From Salvelinus alpinus (lineage: Eukaryota; Chordata; Actinopteri; Salmoniformes; Salmonidae): a DNA stretch of 64,000 nt. Where the stretch lies: NCBI RefSeq assembly GCF_045679555.1, contig NC_092093.1:62809390-62873389 (forward strand). Direction: 5' to 3'. Positions 8,946 to 19,483 of this stretch are shown here, piece by piece. The notes under the pieces were generated by a model. It searched no databases and was not told where the DNA came from. It saw only the letters and a program-made list of their open reading frames with translations. Position 1 is the first letter of the stretch. The number at the start of each line of letters is the position of its first letter. The position numbers and the translations under genes were made by a program.

Positions 8946-11610
8946 GATTTTAGGACTGACCCCAATTAGTTGACTGTTCGATTGTTCGGTCAATAGGCGG
9001 TTGGTCAACCAAGATTTATTTTTTTGAGCAGTAGCAAAGAAATAAATATAAATATATTTTGGGCTCACATATAGGACTATGCATTATCCCTAATATTCAT
9101 ATGGGAGTTTTGAATGAATCATCACCTTTGAAATCGCTGTCCATTTCGTTGTGTTAGGCTTTGAAACAGCCACAATGACCATGTTTCCACTCAGTTTCAA
9201 CCTACTGATTAACTTCTTTCTTCAAACTAATCCATCACAGTGATGTGAGTTTTAAAAGAACATACTGTTTTGACGATAAGTGTTTGATGTGATTTTTGAT
9301 TGCATTTGCATTGAATCCAGAGTGGTTAGAGGGACAATAGAGCCCTGAGTACCAGGCCATTAGTGACCTGATGATAGTTTATGAGTTGGGTACCACTAAC
9401 ATGTCCAGAGTGCATGAGGAGATTACCTTGAGTCAACAGTCATAGAATTTTACTGTGGTCATGAAGCATGACTGCCGGAGCGGCAGAATAGTTGATTTTA
9501 TTAAAGCACATAGGGTGTTGATGTGAGATGTCAAAACCATGACTAGAGAGAGACTCAACGAATACAGCAAAGAGATGCTGTTTTTATGAGTAAGTCCATG
9601 TTTAAGTTGTTATTCAGCACTGTAAATACTTTCTTCAGCAGTTGTCTAAGCCATTAAATGCACGTTCTCCCTACTTCCAAATATTAGCCAAACAGCATTG
9701 AGCTGAGCTCAACTGTGGTTTGTCCTGGCGCAGCAAACCAGCCCCCAAGGGATGCCAGTTTGGATTTGGCTTCACACCAATCAAATCACATTCTAAAGCT
9801 GGGTGGACACTGCATGACTTTCAAAATCCTATCATCACTGAGCGTCTCCCATTAAACATCCATCTTTCATTTAGTGTGTTGCCAACGTAGTGGGTGTGCA
9901 CATTAAACGATGTGACAGACGGTGGTCACAAACTACAAGATACTTCACTTGGCTGTGAAGATTTTCGATACCATGCTGTCTCACAAAATCTATCATGTGA
10001 TTTGATTTAACGTAGCTCTACGAGCTGTGGCTACCAAACCTGTTTGAAAATATAGGGATGTCTGGGACTGCTCAAAGACGAGATCCATAGCCCTCAGATT
10101 GCATCTTTGACCCGCTCACATTAAAAGAGCGTCGGTGACGGCCACATGACCTGAATAGGCAAAGACGTGGGGATTTTGTCTCCAATCTCAAAAACTTGTC
10201 TGAGACAGCTAAATCATAGCCAAAATTGTATAGTGTATACCCGGCTTTCGCAAAATGTCATCATTGTCAGACAAACGTGTCTGTTTCTGGTCTGCTTCTG
10301 TTGATGTCCTGCAGTAGCTAGCATGCTAAAACTGCACTTTCCTAAACCATGGATGGAGATATGGATTTGGATCGTGGTTTTGACTTAATTCTCTGTTCTC
10401 TGTACAGGCCAATGATTCTGAACTAACCATAAATGCATATATTGTGCCTAGAAGTAACCTAGTAGGCTCACGTTAACTAGCTAGCGAATTTATCTGGTTC
10501 ATTTTTGCACATGAGGGGAAGTTAGCTAAAATGCTTACTAGTCTAGGTAGCCTATAAAAACAAAAAGCATACTGTATGACAGAGCCATAGACCGTTTGCC
10601 AACATGAAAGAGAAGAGTTTGGTATTGGCGTTCAACTAGTCTACAAGTTGGGTCAAGTAAAAAAATATGTTTAATTGCGCATGCAACACACACGATTTTT
10701 AGCAACTGATTGGACTAAATCGTTTTTTTGTATATTTAAGTTTGTTTCTATTGTATTAAACTAAGCATATATAGCCTTGTTGATGTTTAAGTTGAAATTG
10801 TGCTGGAATAGTGGAGGCAGTGCTCCTGTTGTCTTTTGCTGACGCAGTAACTCTGTGGGTTCTAAATCAGTAGTTGGTTAGTAAACTGTTTAAAACATTT
10901 AACTTGCTTGACCATGCTGCAGGTTTGTTGCATGCAATATTTGCTTTGTGGATGTCACTGGACAGATCATGCTCTCCAGTTTTGTGACGAAACAAACATA
11001 TGTGTAGTTGAATTTATTCGGCCAGTGTGTGGCTTGTCTTGTTGTTGTCACGGGCTTATTGTATTATATTATGGTGGCGTAGGTCCTTATGATTCCAAAA
11101 CCATAAAGCGACGCCTGTAAATAATGTTCAGATTGAGCGTCGGGGCTCTTACCAAAACTCTCCCTTACAGAAGACGCCTTCATCCAACGACATGTGTAAT
11201 GTAATGGAACAGATTCATGATCGGGCTAGTGTTACGTTAGACAACTCACCGGCCTCTCTGACTTGCAAACTACTGCTAGCAAGTTGCTGTGTGTAACTAA
11301 GCCTGGCCTGGCTTAAGTTTGGGACGAAAGCCATGCATTTCTGGAAATATCCACTACGTGACGAAAAACTTAACAAGGTTTTGAACCATTGAATCTCCTG
11401 ACATATCCCTCTATGAGTCTTTTGTAACTAAGCAAGCATAGTTATGTTAGTTGGTTGGCTAACGTTAACTAAACTAACAAGTTACTGTAACGTTAGATAG
11501 TTATCGAAACTTCTTGTTAACCAAGGCGTTTTGAACGTAGACAGTTAACGAGTCTAGCGAAAGGTAGGTCATAGCAAAGTTTGTGGAGTGAATTTGATTA
11601 ATAAAAAATA
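8946..11610. other. Intergenic stretch, no gene seen
   Basis: AT-rich sequence upstream of the mtfr1 promoter. ORFs are short and unlike any protein. Part of 9790-10,330 (starting AAAGCTGGGTGGACACTGCA) has the look of an old dispersed repeat but has no clear ends. Several CTAGCTAGC and AACGTTA words occur near 11,420-11,500. Confidence 0.5.
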
Positions 11611-11615
11611 CTTAC

Positions 11616-11720
11616 GAGACTGACTTTGTCGACGTCCAGGGAAAATGTGTGTTTCCCAAATCTCCACTCTAGTCTTGAGTAACCGCGTTCCTGGCGGAGT
11701 GAGTGGGCGGGATAAAATAT
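11616..11720 (-). promoter_or_regulatory. mtfr1: Probable mtfr1 promoter and non-coding exon 1
   Basis: On the minus strand, a GC box (CCCGCCC), CpG-bearing sequence and then GTCTC/GTAAGT appear in order; the donor gives an exon end at 11,616. An inverted CCAAT box (CCCATTGGTTC in minus orientation) sits about 60 bp upstream, near 11,763. The exon has no useful reading frame, consistent with a 5' UTR exon spliced to exon 2 at 5348. The start site itself cannot be read from sequence. Confidence 0.5.
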
Positions 11721-12069
11721 TTATTTCTTGACGTATGGGTTGGTGGATAATTTTAATGAACCAATGGGCATTGAGACATTGTTTCGACTGGGCTTGTACT
11801 ATAACTTTATGATACTATTATTGGTTGATTATAATAAATAACAGGCCAACTGACCAACTGGAGTTCTTGTCATAAAGGACGCGGACCCAAGGTCTTGGTT
11901 TACAGACAGCAAGTAACAAAATGTCAAGTAACATCAATTCCTTGTCTGTAGTTTACTGTCACTGTCTTTTTTTGTGTGAACAATTTGGTAAATACAATAC
12001 ATTCATTAGTAAATTAACCACAACAGTAATCAAGGTCGTGACAATTTGTTCCAGTAATGTATTTGTATT

Positions 12070-12470
12070 TATTATTTATTTAATCAGGGAAAACCCATTG
12101 AGACAAGGGTCTCATTCTCAAGGGTGCCCAGATCACAGTAATGCAACAATCAAATACAATGTGAAACAAAACAGCAATGTAATATAATATGAAAGAAAAA
12201 CTGTTACATTCCTCAGATACTAGGTCCTCAATCAACACTTTAAATTTCCCGAGCAGCACCAGAACATCCAATTGTAAGGAGTTTTGTAAATTGTTCCAGC
12301 AGTGAGGTGCATTAAAACCAGGGCCATAGGCATGGGTGGACCTGGGTTCACACACTGGGGAGCCAGGCCCATCCAATCAGATTGAGCAAAAAGTAATAAT
12401 ATATATATATCACTTGCTTTGGCAGTGTTAGCATATGTTTCCCATGCCAATAAAGGCCCTTGAATTGAAT
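12070..12470 (-). repeat. Dispersed-repeat remnants (LINE/SINE 3' ends)
   Basis: CAGGGAAAACCCATTGAGAC (from 12,089) and, in reverse complement, TTCAATTCAAGGGCCTTTAT followed by GGCATGGGAAACATATG are words I recognise from abundant salmonid retroposon tails. A short AT microsatellite (12,399-12,410) follows. Non-coding. Confidence 0.5.
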
Positions 12471-12475
12471 ATATA

Positions 12476-14079
12476 CAGTGGGGAGAACAAGTATTTGATA
12501 CACTGCCGATTTTGCAGGTTTTCCTACTTACAAAGCATGTAGAGGTCTGTAATTTTTATCATAGGTACACTTCAACTGTGAGAGACGGAATCTAAAACAA
12601 AAATCCAGAAAAACACATTGTGTGATTTTTAAGTAATTAATTTGCATTTTATTGCATGACATAAGTATTTGATCACCTACCAACCAGTAAGAATTCCGGC
12701 TCTCACAGACCTGTTAGTTTTTCTTTAAGAAGCCCTCCTGTTCTCCACTCATTACCTGTATTAACTGCACCTGTTTGAACTCGTTACCTGTATAAAAGAC
12801 ACCTGTCCACACACTCAATCAAACAGACTCCAACCTCTCCACAATGGCCAAGACCAGAGAGCTGTTTAAGGACACCATGGATAAAATGGTAGACCTGCAC
12901 AAGGCTGGGATGGGCTACAGGACAATAGGCAAGCAGCTTGGTGAGAAGGCAACAACTGTTGGCGCAATTATTAGAAAATGGAAGAAGTTCAAGATGACGG
13001 TCAATCACCCTCGGTCTGGGGCTCCATGCAAGATCTCACCTCGTGGGGCATCAATGATCATGAGGAAGGTGAGGGATCAGCCCAGAACTACACGGCAGGA
13101 CCTGGTCAATGACCTGAAGAGAGTTGGGACCACAGTCTCAAAGAAAACCATTAGTAACACACTACGCCGTCATGGATTAAAATCCTGCAGCGCACGCAAG
13201 GTCCCCCTGCTCAAGCCAGCGCATGTCCAGGCCCGTCTGAAGTTTGCCAATGACCATCTGGATGATCCAGAGGAATGGGAGAAGGTCATGTGGTCTGATG
13301 AGACAAAAATAGAGCTTTTTGGTCTAAACTCCACTCGCCGTGTTTGGAGGAAGAAGAAGGATGAGTACAACCCTAAGAACACCATCCCAACTGTGAAGCA
13401 TGGAGGTGGAAACATTATTCTTTGGGGATGCTTTTCTGCAAAGGGGACAGGACGACTGCACCGTATTGAGGGGAGGATGGATGGGGCCATGTATCGCGAG
13501 ATCTTGGCCAACAACCTACTTCCCTCAGTAAGAGCGTTGAAGATGGGTCGTGGCTGGATCCTCCAGCATGACAACGACCCGAAACACACAGCCAGAGCAA
13601 CTAAGGAGTGGCTCCGTAAGAAGCATCTCAAGGTCCTGGAGTGGCCTAGCCAGTCTCCAGACCTGAACCCAATAGAAAATCTTTGGAGGGAGCTGAAAGT
13701 CTGTATTGCCCAGCGACAGCCCCGAAACCTGAAGGATCTGGAGAAGGTCTGTATGGAGGAGTGGGCCAAAATCCCTGCTGCAGTGTGTGCAAACCTGGTC
13801 AAGAACTACAGGAAACGTATGATCTCTGTAATTGCAAACAAAGGTTTCTGTACCAAATATTAAGTTCTGCTTTTCTGATGTATCGAATACTTATGTCATG
13901 CAATAAAATCCAAATTAATTACTTAAAAATCATACAATGTGATTTTCTGGATTTTTGTTTTAGATTCCGTCTCTCACAGTTGAAGTGTACCTATGATAGA
14001 AATTACAGACCTCTACATGCTTTGTAAGTAGGAAACCCTGCAAAATCGGCAGTGTATCAAATACTTGTTCTCCCCACTG
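12476..14079 (+). mobile_element. Tc1-like transposon, apparently full length
   Basis: A 1,604-bp element lies between TA dinucleotides (12,474-12,475 and 14,080-14,081). The ends begin CAGTGGGGAGAACAAGTATT in inverted orientation. Terminal inverted repeats extend about 200 bp with only a few mismatches, and inner blocks such as ATAAGTATT repeat near each inner edge. This is the IR/DR architecture of Sleeping Beauty-type fish Tc1 elements. It carries an uninterrupted transposase gene. Confidence 0.95.
12844..13863 (+). CDS. Tc1-like DD34E transposase, intact ORF
   Basis: An unbroken 339-codon gene inside the Tc1 element. Such enzymes bind their own terminal repeats and cut and paste the element into TA sites in the nucleus. 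Residues 1-115 look like the paired-type DNA-binding region: two helix-turn-helix parts ([19 protein letters not shown]; then [11 protein letters not shown] to SNTLRRHGL) joined by a linker with a GRPR-like HPRSGAP. The catalytic domain has WSDETK (Asp152), a glycine-rich [13 protein letters not shown] box, [10 protein letters not shown] (Asp243) and NPIENLW (Glu278); 34 residues separate Asp243 and Glu278. Length (about 340 aa) is normal for Tc1. The start ATG lies about 370 bp inside the left end in the context ACAATGG. It is related to, but not the same as, Sleeping Beauty. Whether it is active cannot be told from sequence. Confidence 0.96.
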   Translation: MAKTRELFKDTMDKMVDLHKAGMGYRTIGKQLGEKATTVGAIIRKWKKFKMTVNHPRSGAPCKISPRGASMIMRKVRDQPRTTRQDLVNDLKRVGTTVSKKTISNTLRRHGLKSCSARKVPLLKPAHVQARLKFANDHLDDPEEWEKVMWSDETKIELFGLNSTRRVWRKKKDEYNPKNTIPTVKHGGGNIILWGCFSAKGTGRLHRIEGRMDGAMYREILANNLLPSVRALKMGRGWILQHDNDPKHTARATKEWLRKKHLKVLEWPSQSPDLNPIENLWRELKVCIAQRQPRNLKDLEKVCMEEWAKIPAAVCANLVKNYRKRMISVIANKGFCTKY

Positions 14080-14105
14080 TATATATACATACATACACGC
14101 ATACA

Positions 14106-14250
14106 CACTGAACAAAAATATAAACGCAACATGCAACAATTTTACTGAGTTACAGTTCATATAAGGAAATCAGTCAATTTAAATGAATAAATTAGGCCCT
14201 AATCTAAGGATTTCACATGACTGGGAATACAGATATGCATCGGTTGATGT
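14106..14250. mobile_element. Terminal fragment of a Tc1-like element
   Basis: CACTGAACAAAAATATAAAC and the following bases match the outer end of the copies at 59,423 and 5492. Only about 145 bp of one end is present, just beside the intact Tc1 element. Confidence 0.8.
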
Positions 14251-14269
14251 AAACAGTCGTTAGAAATTG

Positions 14270-14990
14270 TTTCAGGCTTGTATTCTGAAAAATGAAGAAG
14301 TAAGAGCAGTCTGAATGAGTGGACGCTAAAGTGTCACAGAGCTTTTTCATGCGCACGACCGAGAGAGTGCGTTTCTTGTTTACCTTTTAAATTGACAACG
14401 TTATTGTCCGGTTGAAATATTATCGATTATTTAGGCTAAAAACAACCTGAGGTTTGAATATAAACATCGTTTGACATGTTTCTATGAACTTTACGGATAC
14501 AATTTGGATTTTTTTGTCTTCCTGTTTTGACTGCGTTTGAGCCTGTGGATTACTGAAGAAAACGTGCGAACAAAACTGAGGTTTTTGGATATAAAGAGAC
14601 TTTATCGAACAAAAGGAACATTTATTGAGTAAATGAATGTCTGCTGAGTGCAAACATTTGAAGATCATCAAAGGTAAGGTATTACTTTTATCTCTATTTC
14701 TGACATGTGTAACTGTTCTACTTGGCTGGCTACTGTTTGTAATGATTTGTCTAGTGGGCTATGTTCTCAAATAATCGTAAGGTATGCTTTCGCCGTAAAG
14801 CATTTAAAAAATCTGACACCGTGGTTGGATTCACAAGAAGTTCATCTTTAAAACTATGTAAAATATGTTTTGTTTTCTGAATTTTTATAATGAGTATTTC
14901 TGTATTTGAATTTGGCGCCCAGCAGTTTCACTGGCTGTTGAAGAGGTGGGACGCTACCGTCTCACGTGCCCAAGAGAGGTTAACTGACTT
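14270..14990 (+). repeat. Probable dispersed salmonid repeat
   Basis: Words such as GGTATGCTTTCGCCGTAAAG and ATTTGAATTTGGCGCCC are ones I recall from a high-copy salmonid non-coding repeat. No ORF or clear termini are visible. Assignment rests on memory, not on a second copy in this window. Confidence 0.4.
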
Positions 14991-15101
14991 GCTTAGTTAA
15001 AGGTAAAAAAAAGAAAAAAAGAAAGCTCTCCGCACCCCCCAGCTCTGGGATAACCCGGGTGGCGAGTTACGTCACCTCCTGTTGGGCGCACACCGAGACG
15101 G

Positions 15102-15201
15102 CCCCTCCGATGGTTACGGTACGAATCAATGGCATCGACACCAGCGCTCTGCTGGACTCCGGCAGCATGGTGACCCTGGCCCACCCGCAGTGGCTCACAT
15201 G
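15102..15201 (+). pseudogene. Aspartic protease fragment of Gmr1-like pol
   Basis: The frame reads MVTVRINGIDTSALLDSGSM then VTLAHPQWLT and a stop. ALLDSGS is the active-site motif of retroelement aspartic proteases (D-S/T-G). The fragment breaks off about 25 residues later and runs directly into integrase, so the second half of the protease is missing. Confidence 0.75.
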
Positions 15202-15218
15202 AGAGGGGAAGGAGGAAC

Positions 15219-15990
15219 CGTTAGTGAAGACTGCGAGGGGACACCAATACATCCTGGTAATCATGGATTACGCCACCCGGTATCCTGAGGTAATCCCGCT
15301 ATGCACGGCGGCAGCAAAAGGTATCGCACGGGACCTCTTCCATTTATTTAGCCGGGTGGGTATTCCGTGGGAAATCCTGACGGACCAGGGCGTTCATGTC
15401 CACATTCATGTGTGATGAAGGATGTCTGCAATCTGTTACGAGTCAAACAGGTGAGGACCCGTGTGTACCATCCACAAACCGACAGGCTGGTGGAACGCTT
15501 CAATAAGACCATGAAACAGATGCTGAAGAAAGTCAGCATCTGAGAGAGACGGGAGGAACTGGGACCACCTAATGTTTTCAGTGCGCGAGGTACCCCAAGC
15601 ATCCACGGGGTTCTCCCCCTTTGAGCTCCTGTATGGCCGTGGGCCCCGCGGGCTGCTGAACCTAGCCAAGGAGGTCTGGGAAGAGCAGCCAACCCTTCCC
15701 TTCACAGCGTAGTAGAACATGTGGAGGAGATGAGGGAGAGGATGACGGTGATTTGACCAGTGGCGAGAGAGCACATCGCCCAGGCGCAACGTGCCCAGGA
15801 GCGTGTCTACAACCACGACAGTTCCAACCCAGTGAGAAGGTCTTGGTGCTGAGCCCTACCACGGAGACTAAATTCCTGGCTACGTGGCATGGGCCCTACG
15901 ACATTGTTGAGCGGGTAGGTGACGTCAACTATAAGGTCTGCCAACCGGGGCGGAGAAAACCCCTCCAGCTTTACCATGTGAATTTACTGA
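15219..15990 (+). pseudogene. Integrase fragments of Gmr1-like pol
   Basis: Frame one gives ARGHQYILVIMDYATRYPEV and WEILTDQG, the first and second acidic positions of the DDE core. After a frameshift and stops, VYHPQTDRLVERFNKTMKQM supplies the third (Glu). The C-terminal part, from about 15,825, reads PSEKVLVLSPTTETKF, LATWHGPYDIVERVGDVNYK and LYHVNLLKKW, a GPY/F-type integrase tail. It continues in frame into the RT region, which proves that integrase precedes RT in one polyprotein. Confidence 0.85.
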
Positions 15991-16059
15991 AGAAATGGCA
16001 CGCACGCGAGACGCTGTGCGTAACGTGGACCCGGCCACAGCAGGGCCCGCTCTCAGTCG

Positions 16060-16870
16060 AAGTGGCAATGGGGGAAGATCTCAGCCCGACCCAACGACAG
16101 CAGCTCAGAGAGTTGGTCCAGCGGAATACGGCCATGTTCTCCGAGGTGCCGGGGCGCACGGACCTCGTGGAACATCAGATCCACACCCTTCTGGGAGAAA
16201 AATTGCATAAACGGCCATACCGGATACCAGAAGCCCGAAGGGTGCCGGTCCAGCGGGAAGTGACAACAATGTTAGAAATGGGGGTACTGGAGGAGTCACA
16301 CAGTGAGTGGTCTAGCCTCATAGTGCTGGTTCCGAAACCGGACGGAACCGTCCACTTCTGTAATGACTTCCGGGGCCTGAACGAGGTCAGTAAGTTTGAT
16401 GCCTACCCCATGCCCCGGGTGGACAAACTGATCGACCGCTTAGGGATGGCAAGATGCGTCAGCACCTTGGACCTGACGAAGGGGTACTGGCAGGTGCAAC
16501 TGGCAGCGGCCGCACAGTGAGTACGCAGCGGCTTATCTGGATGACATAATTGTGCACAGTGACAATTGGGAGTCACATCTGTGTAAGTTACAGGCCGTGG
16601 TTTGATGCACTAAGGGATGCAGGTCTGACTGCGAACCCCAACAAGTGCAAGCTGGGCTACGCCGAAGTGGAGTACCTGGGATATCAGATCGGGAGGGGAA
16701 ATGTGAAACCCCAAGAAGAAGAAAAAATCGCTGCCATTAGGGGATGGCCGGTCCCCCGAACCAAGAGGCAGGTAAAGTCATTCCTGGGGTTAGCCGGCTA
16801 CTACAGTAGATTTGTACCTAACTTTGCCGCAATAGCTTCTCCCCTCACAGATTTAACAAAGGCACGACTA
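16060..16870 (+). pseudogene. Reverse transcriptase of Gmr1-like pol, internally deleted
   Basis: In frame with the integrase tail: RPYRIPEARRVPVQREVTTM, VLVPKPDGTVHFCNDFRGLN and STLDLTKGYWQVQL, which are RT blocks 1-3 including the first catalytic Asp (LDLTKGYWQ). The next residues jump straight to YLDDIIVHS (about 16,530), the catalytic YxDD box, in another frame; the stretch that normally carries the FG-PA-FQ motifs is missing. The RT connection reads FLGLAGYYSRFVPNFA. The gap rules out a working enzyme. Confidence 0.85.
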
Positions 16871-16884
16871 CCCCAGACGGTGCG

Positions 16885-17320
16885 ATGGAGGACACAGAGG
16901 CGGCATTCCAGGCCCTGAAGGACGCGCTATGTTCGCACCCGGTACTCGTCACCCCGGACTTCTCAAAAAACCTCCTGGTCCAGACAGATGCGTCTGACAC
17001 CGGGGTAGGGGCCGTGTTGTACCAAGAGCAGGAAGGCGAGGAGCACCCCATCATGTATGTCAGCAGGAAGCTCCTCCCGATGGAGAAGAAATACTCAATT
17101 GTCGAGAAGGCCCTCGACACCCTCAAGTACCCCCTCAAGTATTACTTCCTCGGGAGGAAGTTCACCCTAATTACTGACCATGCCCCCCTCGTGTGGATGG
17201 CATGAGGTAAGGACATGAATGACCGTGTCACCCGCTGGTTCCTGTCCTTACAGCGATTCTCTGTCATCCACAGGTCGGGGGCCCAGCACGGCAATGCGGA
17301 CACCCTATCCAGGAGGGATG
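16885..17320 (+). pseudogene. RNase H of Gmr1-like pol
   Basis: Reads PVLVTPDFSKNLLVQTDASD, TGVGAVLYQEQEGEEHPIMY, VSRKLLPMEKKYSIVEKALD and FTLITDHAPLVWMA, the typical Ty3/gypsy RNase H (QTDASDxGxGAVL; S-R-K-L; E-K-x-Y; TDH-PL-W). The conserved final Trp-Met is followed by an A and a stop at 17,203; the frame after that (RVTRWFLSLQRFSVIHRSG) is displaced or interrupted. No integrase follows, as expected for the Gmr1 order. Confidence 0.85.
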
Positions 17321-17703
17321 CAAAGGCTAAGGGAGTGGGGGTGGTATCCCAGGAGGTCTACCCCGGGGGATGGTAATAGAGGGGAGGTACGTGAGGCGAC
17401 GTTGGCTCCCTCGGCTGGGAATACGGGAGCTGGGCACCCCAACACGGACAGCTAAGTGGAGGTAATTAGAGGTGTGCCAACCAGCCATGGAGGCCAAATA
17501 AAAGGAGCACGATGGCACACCGCGGGAGAGAAGGGAGAGAGACGGACACCAGTTAAGAGAGAGAAGGAAGACTGAGCAAAACCTAAGTTATTTCTTTGAT
17601 ATATTTATTTTCTGTCTTAGTAAAGTTGTTTTTTGGACTAAAACCTCCCTGTCTCTGTGTCAATCTCTGCACGCTCAACCCAACACCCCACGGTTTACCA
17701 CAC

Positions 17704-18200
17704 TGCGTTGAGACAATGAGTTATCAATGACCCAAGTCCAGCTCAGTTAATCCCTACCATTGTGTCGCTGAGTCATCACAATGCTTTAGCAAATGTACAT
17801 TACACCAGGGGCATTGGTAGACACAATGTAAGTAACCTAATTTATGTCCCTCTAACTGCCCTGAATGCCTCTGCTGATCCTACAGCTATTGTATGCAGCA
17901 ATCATGTGCCTATAAACCAGATGTATGCTGTTAGCACTAAGGCGGTGTGCCCTAGTAGGAAGTCCACTGTGTGCAGCTCACCCTGCACTAACATAAATAA
18001 CATGAGAATATCTGCTTCTGCTAAGCTTCCCAGTAAAGCAATGAAAACAAGCACGCATCTCATTTGATACAGCAGTAGCAATACAAGGTTAAAACATTTA
18101 CAGAAAATACAGAAATGCCAGGGGTGGAGGTGATGCTGTTTATATTCAGAACCACATTCCTCTAAAGCTTATGTTCATGTTAAATACTGTTGAAGTAATT
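17704..18200 (+). mobile_element. L2-type LINE 5' fragment
   Basis: The frame from 17,762 reads SLSHHNALANVHYTRGIGRH and later pieces; a downstream frame gives DAVYIQNH then MLNTVEVIWL-like text, which I recognise as the endonuclease part of a fish L2-like ORF2. It is broken by stops and interrupted by the SINE pair at 18,202. Confidence 0.6.
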
Positions 18201-18201
18201 T

Positions 18202-18636
18202 GGCTCCCGAGTGGCACAGATGGCACTGCATCTCAGTGCTAGAGGCGTCACTACAGACCTTGGTTCGATTCCAGGCTGTATCACAATCAGCCTTGATTGG
18301 GTGTCCCATAGGGTGGCGCACAATTGGCCAAGCGTCGTTCGGGTTGGGGTTTGGCCGGGGTAGGCCGCCATTGTAAATAAGAATTCCTATTCTGTTAAAT
18401 ACTGTTGAAGTAATTTGGCTCCCGAGTGGCACAGCAGTCTAAGGCACTGCATCTCAGTGCTAGAGGCGTCACTACAGACCTTGGTTCGATTCCAGGCTGT
18501 ATCACAATCAGCCTTGATTGGGTGTTCCATAGGGTGGAGCACAATTGGCCAAGCGTCGTTAGGGTTTGGCCGGGGTAGGCCCGTCATTGTAAATAAGAAT
18601 TTGTTCTTAACTGACTTGCCTAGTTAAATAAAGCCT
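18202..18636 (+). repeat. Two tandem tRNA-derived SINE copies
   Basis: Copy 1 (18,202-18,393) and copy 2 (18,416-18,636) both begin GGCTCCCGAGTGGCACAG and share GCATCTCAGTGCTAGAGGCG and GGTTCGATTCCAGGCTGTAT, the A- and B-box-like parts of a tRNA-derived head. Copy 2 keeps the tail AACTGACTTGCCTAGTTAAA. A 22-bp stretch (18,179-18,200) recurs exactly at 18,394-18,415 between the copies. It resembles salmonid HpaI/SmaI-type SINEs. Confidence 0.88.
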
Positions 18637-18639
18637 TTT

Positions 18640-18900
18640 GGACCTAGACTTGGCGCTCTGGTACCACTTTCCGTGCGGTAGCAGAGAGAACATATTCATT
18701 ACATAAATAGGCCCATTGAATTTTGTCTCTCTTGCCGCTCCAAATATAATTTTAACTTCGCTAAGTGTAGGCAAGACCATAAGCAAATATGTAAACTGGG
18801 ATATGACTAAAGAGTTAATCATGGTGATTTTTCCACAAATAAACAGGTATTTTCCTTTCCATGGTAGCAAGATCGTATCTATTTTGCTAACTTTATATTA
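18640..18900 (-). pseudogene. LINE ORF2 C-terminal fragment
   Basis: The minus-strand frame reads WKGKYLFICGKITMINSLVI then SQFTYLLMVLP, resembling the thumb-region motif (L-x-G-[KR]-x-x-x-[IV]K-x-L-x-[IL]-S-x-x-x-Y) of L1/Tx1-like reverse transcriptases. It is too short to classify further. Confidence 0.5.
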
Positions 18901-19483
18901 AAATGTATTTTAATGAGACAGATATTTCACCAGATGTGTAACTGTGAAGTATCTGGTTGACGGTTCCACTTACTACCAAATATGATGGTGAGAGGAAGCC
19001 CAGTGGCAGAACATGGAGTTAGATGGGTTTTGGCCGACATTCTGCAAATTTTCTCATCGATGACACATTTGATCTCAATACAGTTTTCTGTTTCCAAAAC
19101 TAGAATCTGTTACGAACAACGTTTTTTTTGATTTTACCCTTTGCCAAAGTTTCCAAAACTTGCGTTGTTTAGAAGGAGTGCAATGGCGAATTGAGTTATT
19201 GCAAAAGCAAACGTCAAAGTGTAGGCGTTCCCTAATGGAAAATGCGCAACCTGGTCTCAGAGCATTTCGTATTATTCTATACGTAAATCCATATAGTACC
19301 CTACATTACTTTGGTGTGGTTACATAAGACAGATCGGGGTGGCTGGGTGGACGTATAACGTAGGTGGCCATAGAACGCGAACGTCTAGCAGCCCAAAGGT
19401 TGCGAGTTTGAATCTCATCACAGACAACTTTAGCATTTTATATAATTACCAACTTTTCAAATACTTGCTAATTTTTAGATAAA

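Larger units (their letters stand above)
15030..17702 (+). mobile_element. Ty3/gypsy-type LTR retrotransposon relic, Gmr1-like domain order
   Basis: A decayed pol region has its domains in the order protease, integrase, reverse transcriptase, RNase H. In ordinary Ty3/gypsy elements integrase comes last; integrase before RT within the Ty3/gypsy lineage is the published mark of Gmr1-like elements of fish and other deuterostomes. Gag and the 5' LTR are absent (a SINE-like tail, TAACTGACTTGCTTAGTTAA, abuts the left side near 14,981). The right part (about 17,440-17,702), with AATAAA and a TTTACCACA end, may be a 3' LTR. Frames are broken at several places, so it is immobile. Confidence 0.8.

Noticed and set aside
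13170..13802. 210-codon minus-strand ORF opposite the Tc1 transposase
   Set aside because: Antisense shadow of a conserved transposase gene.
18202..18636. tRNA genes at the SINE heads (also 43,237-43,644)
   Set aside because: Box-A/B-like words but no full cloverleaf; followed by SINE bodies and tails.
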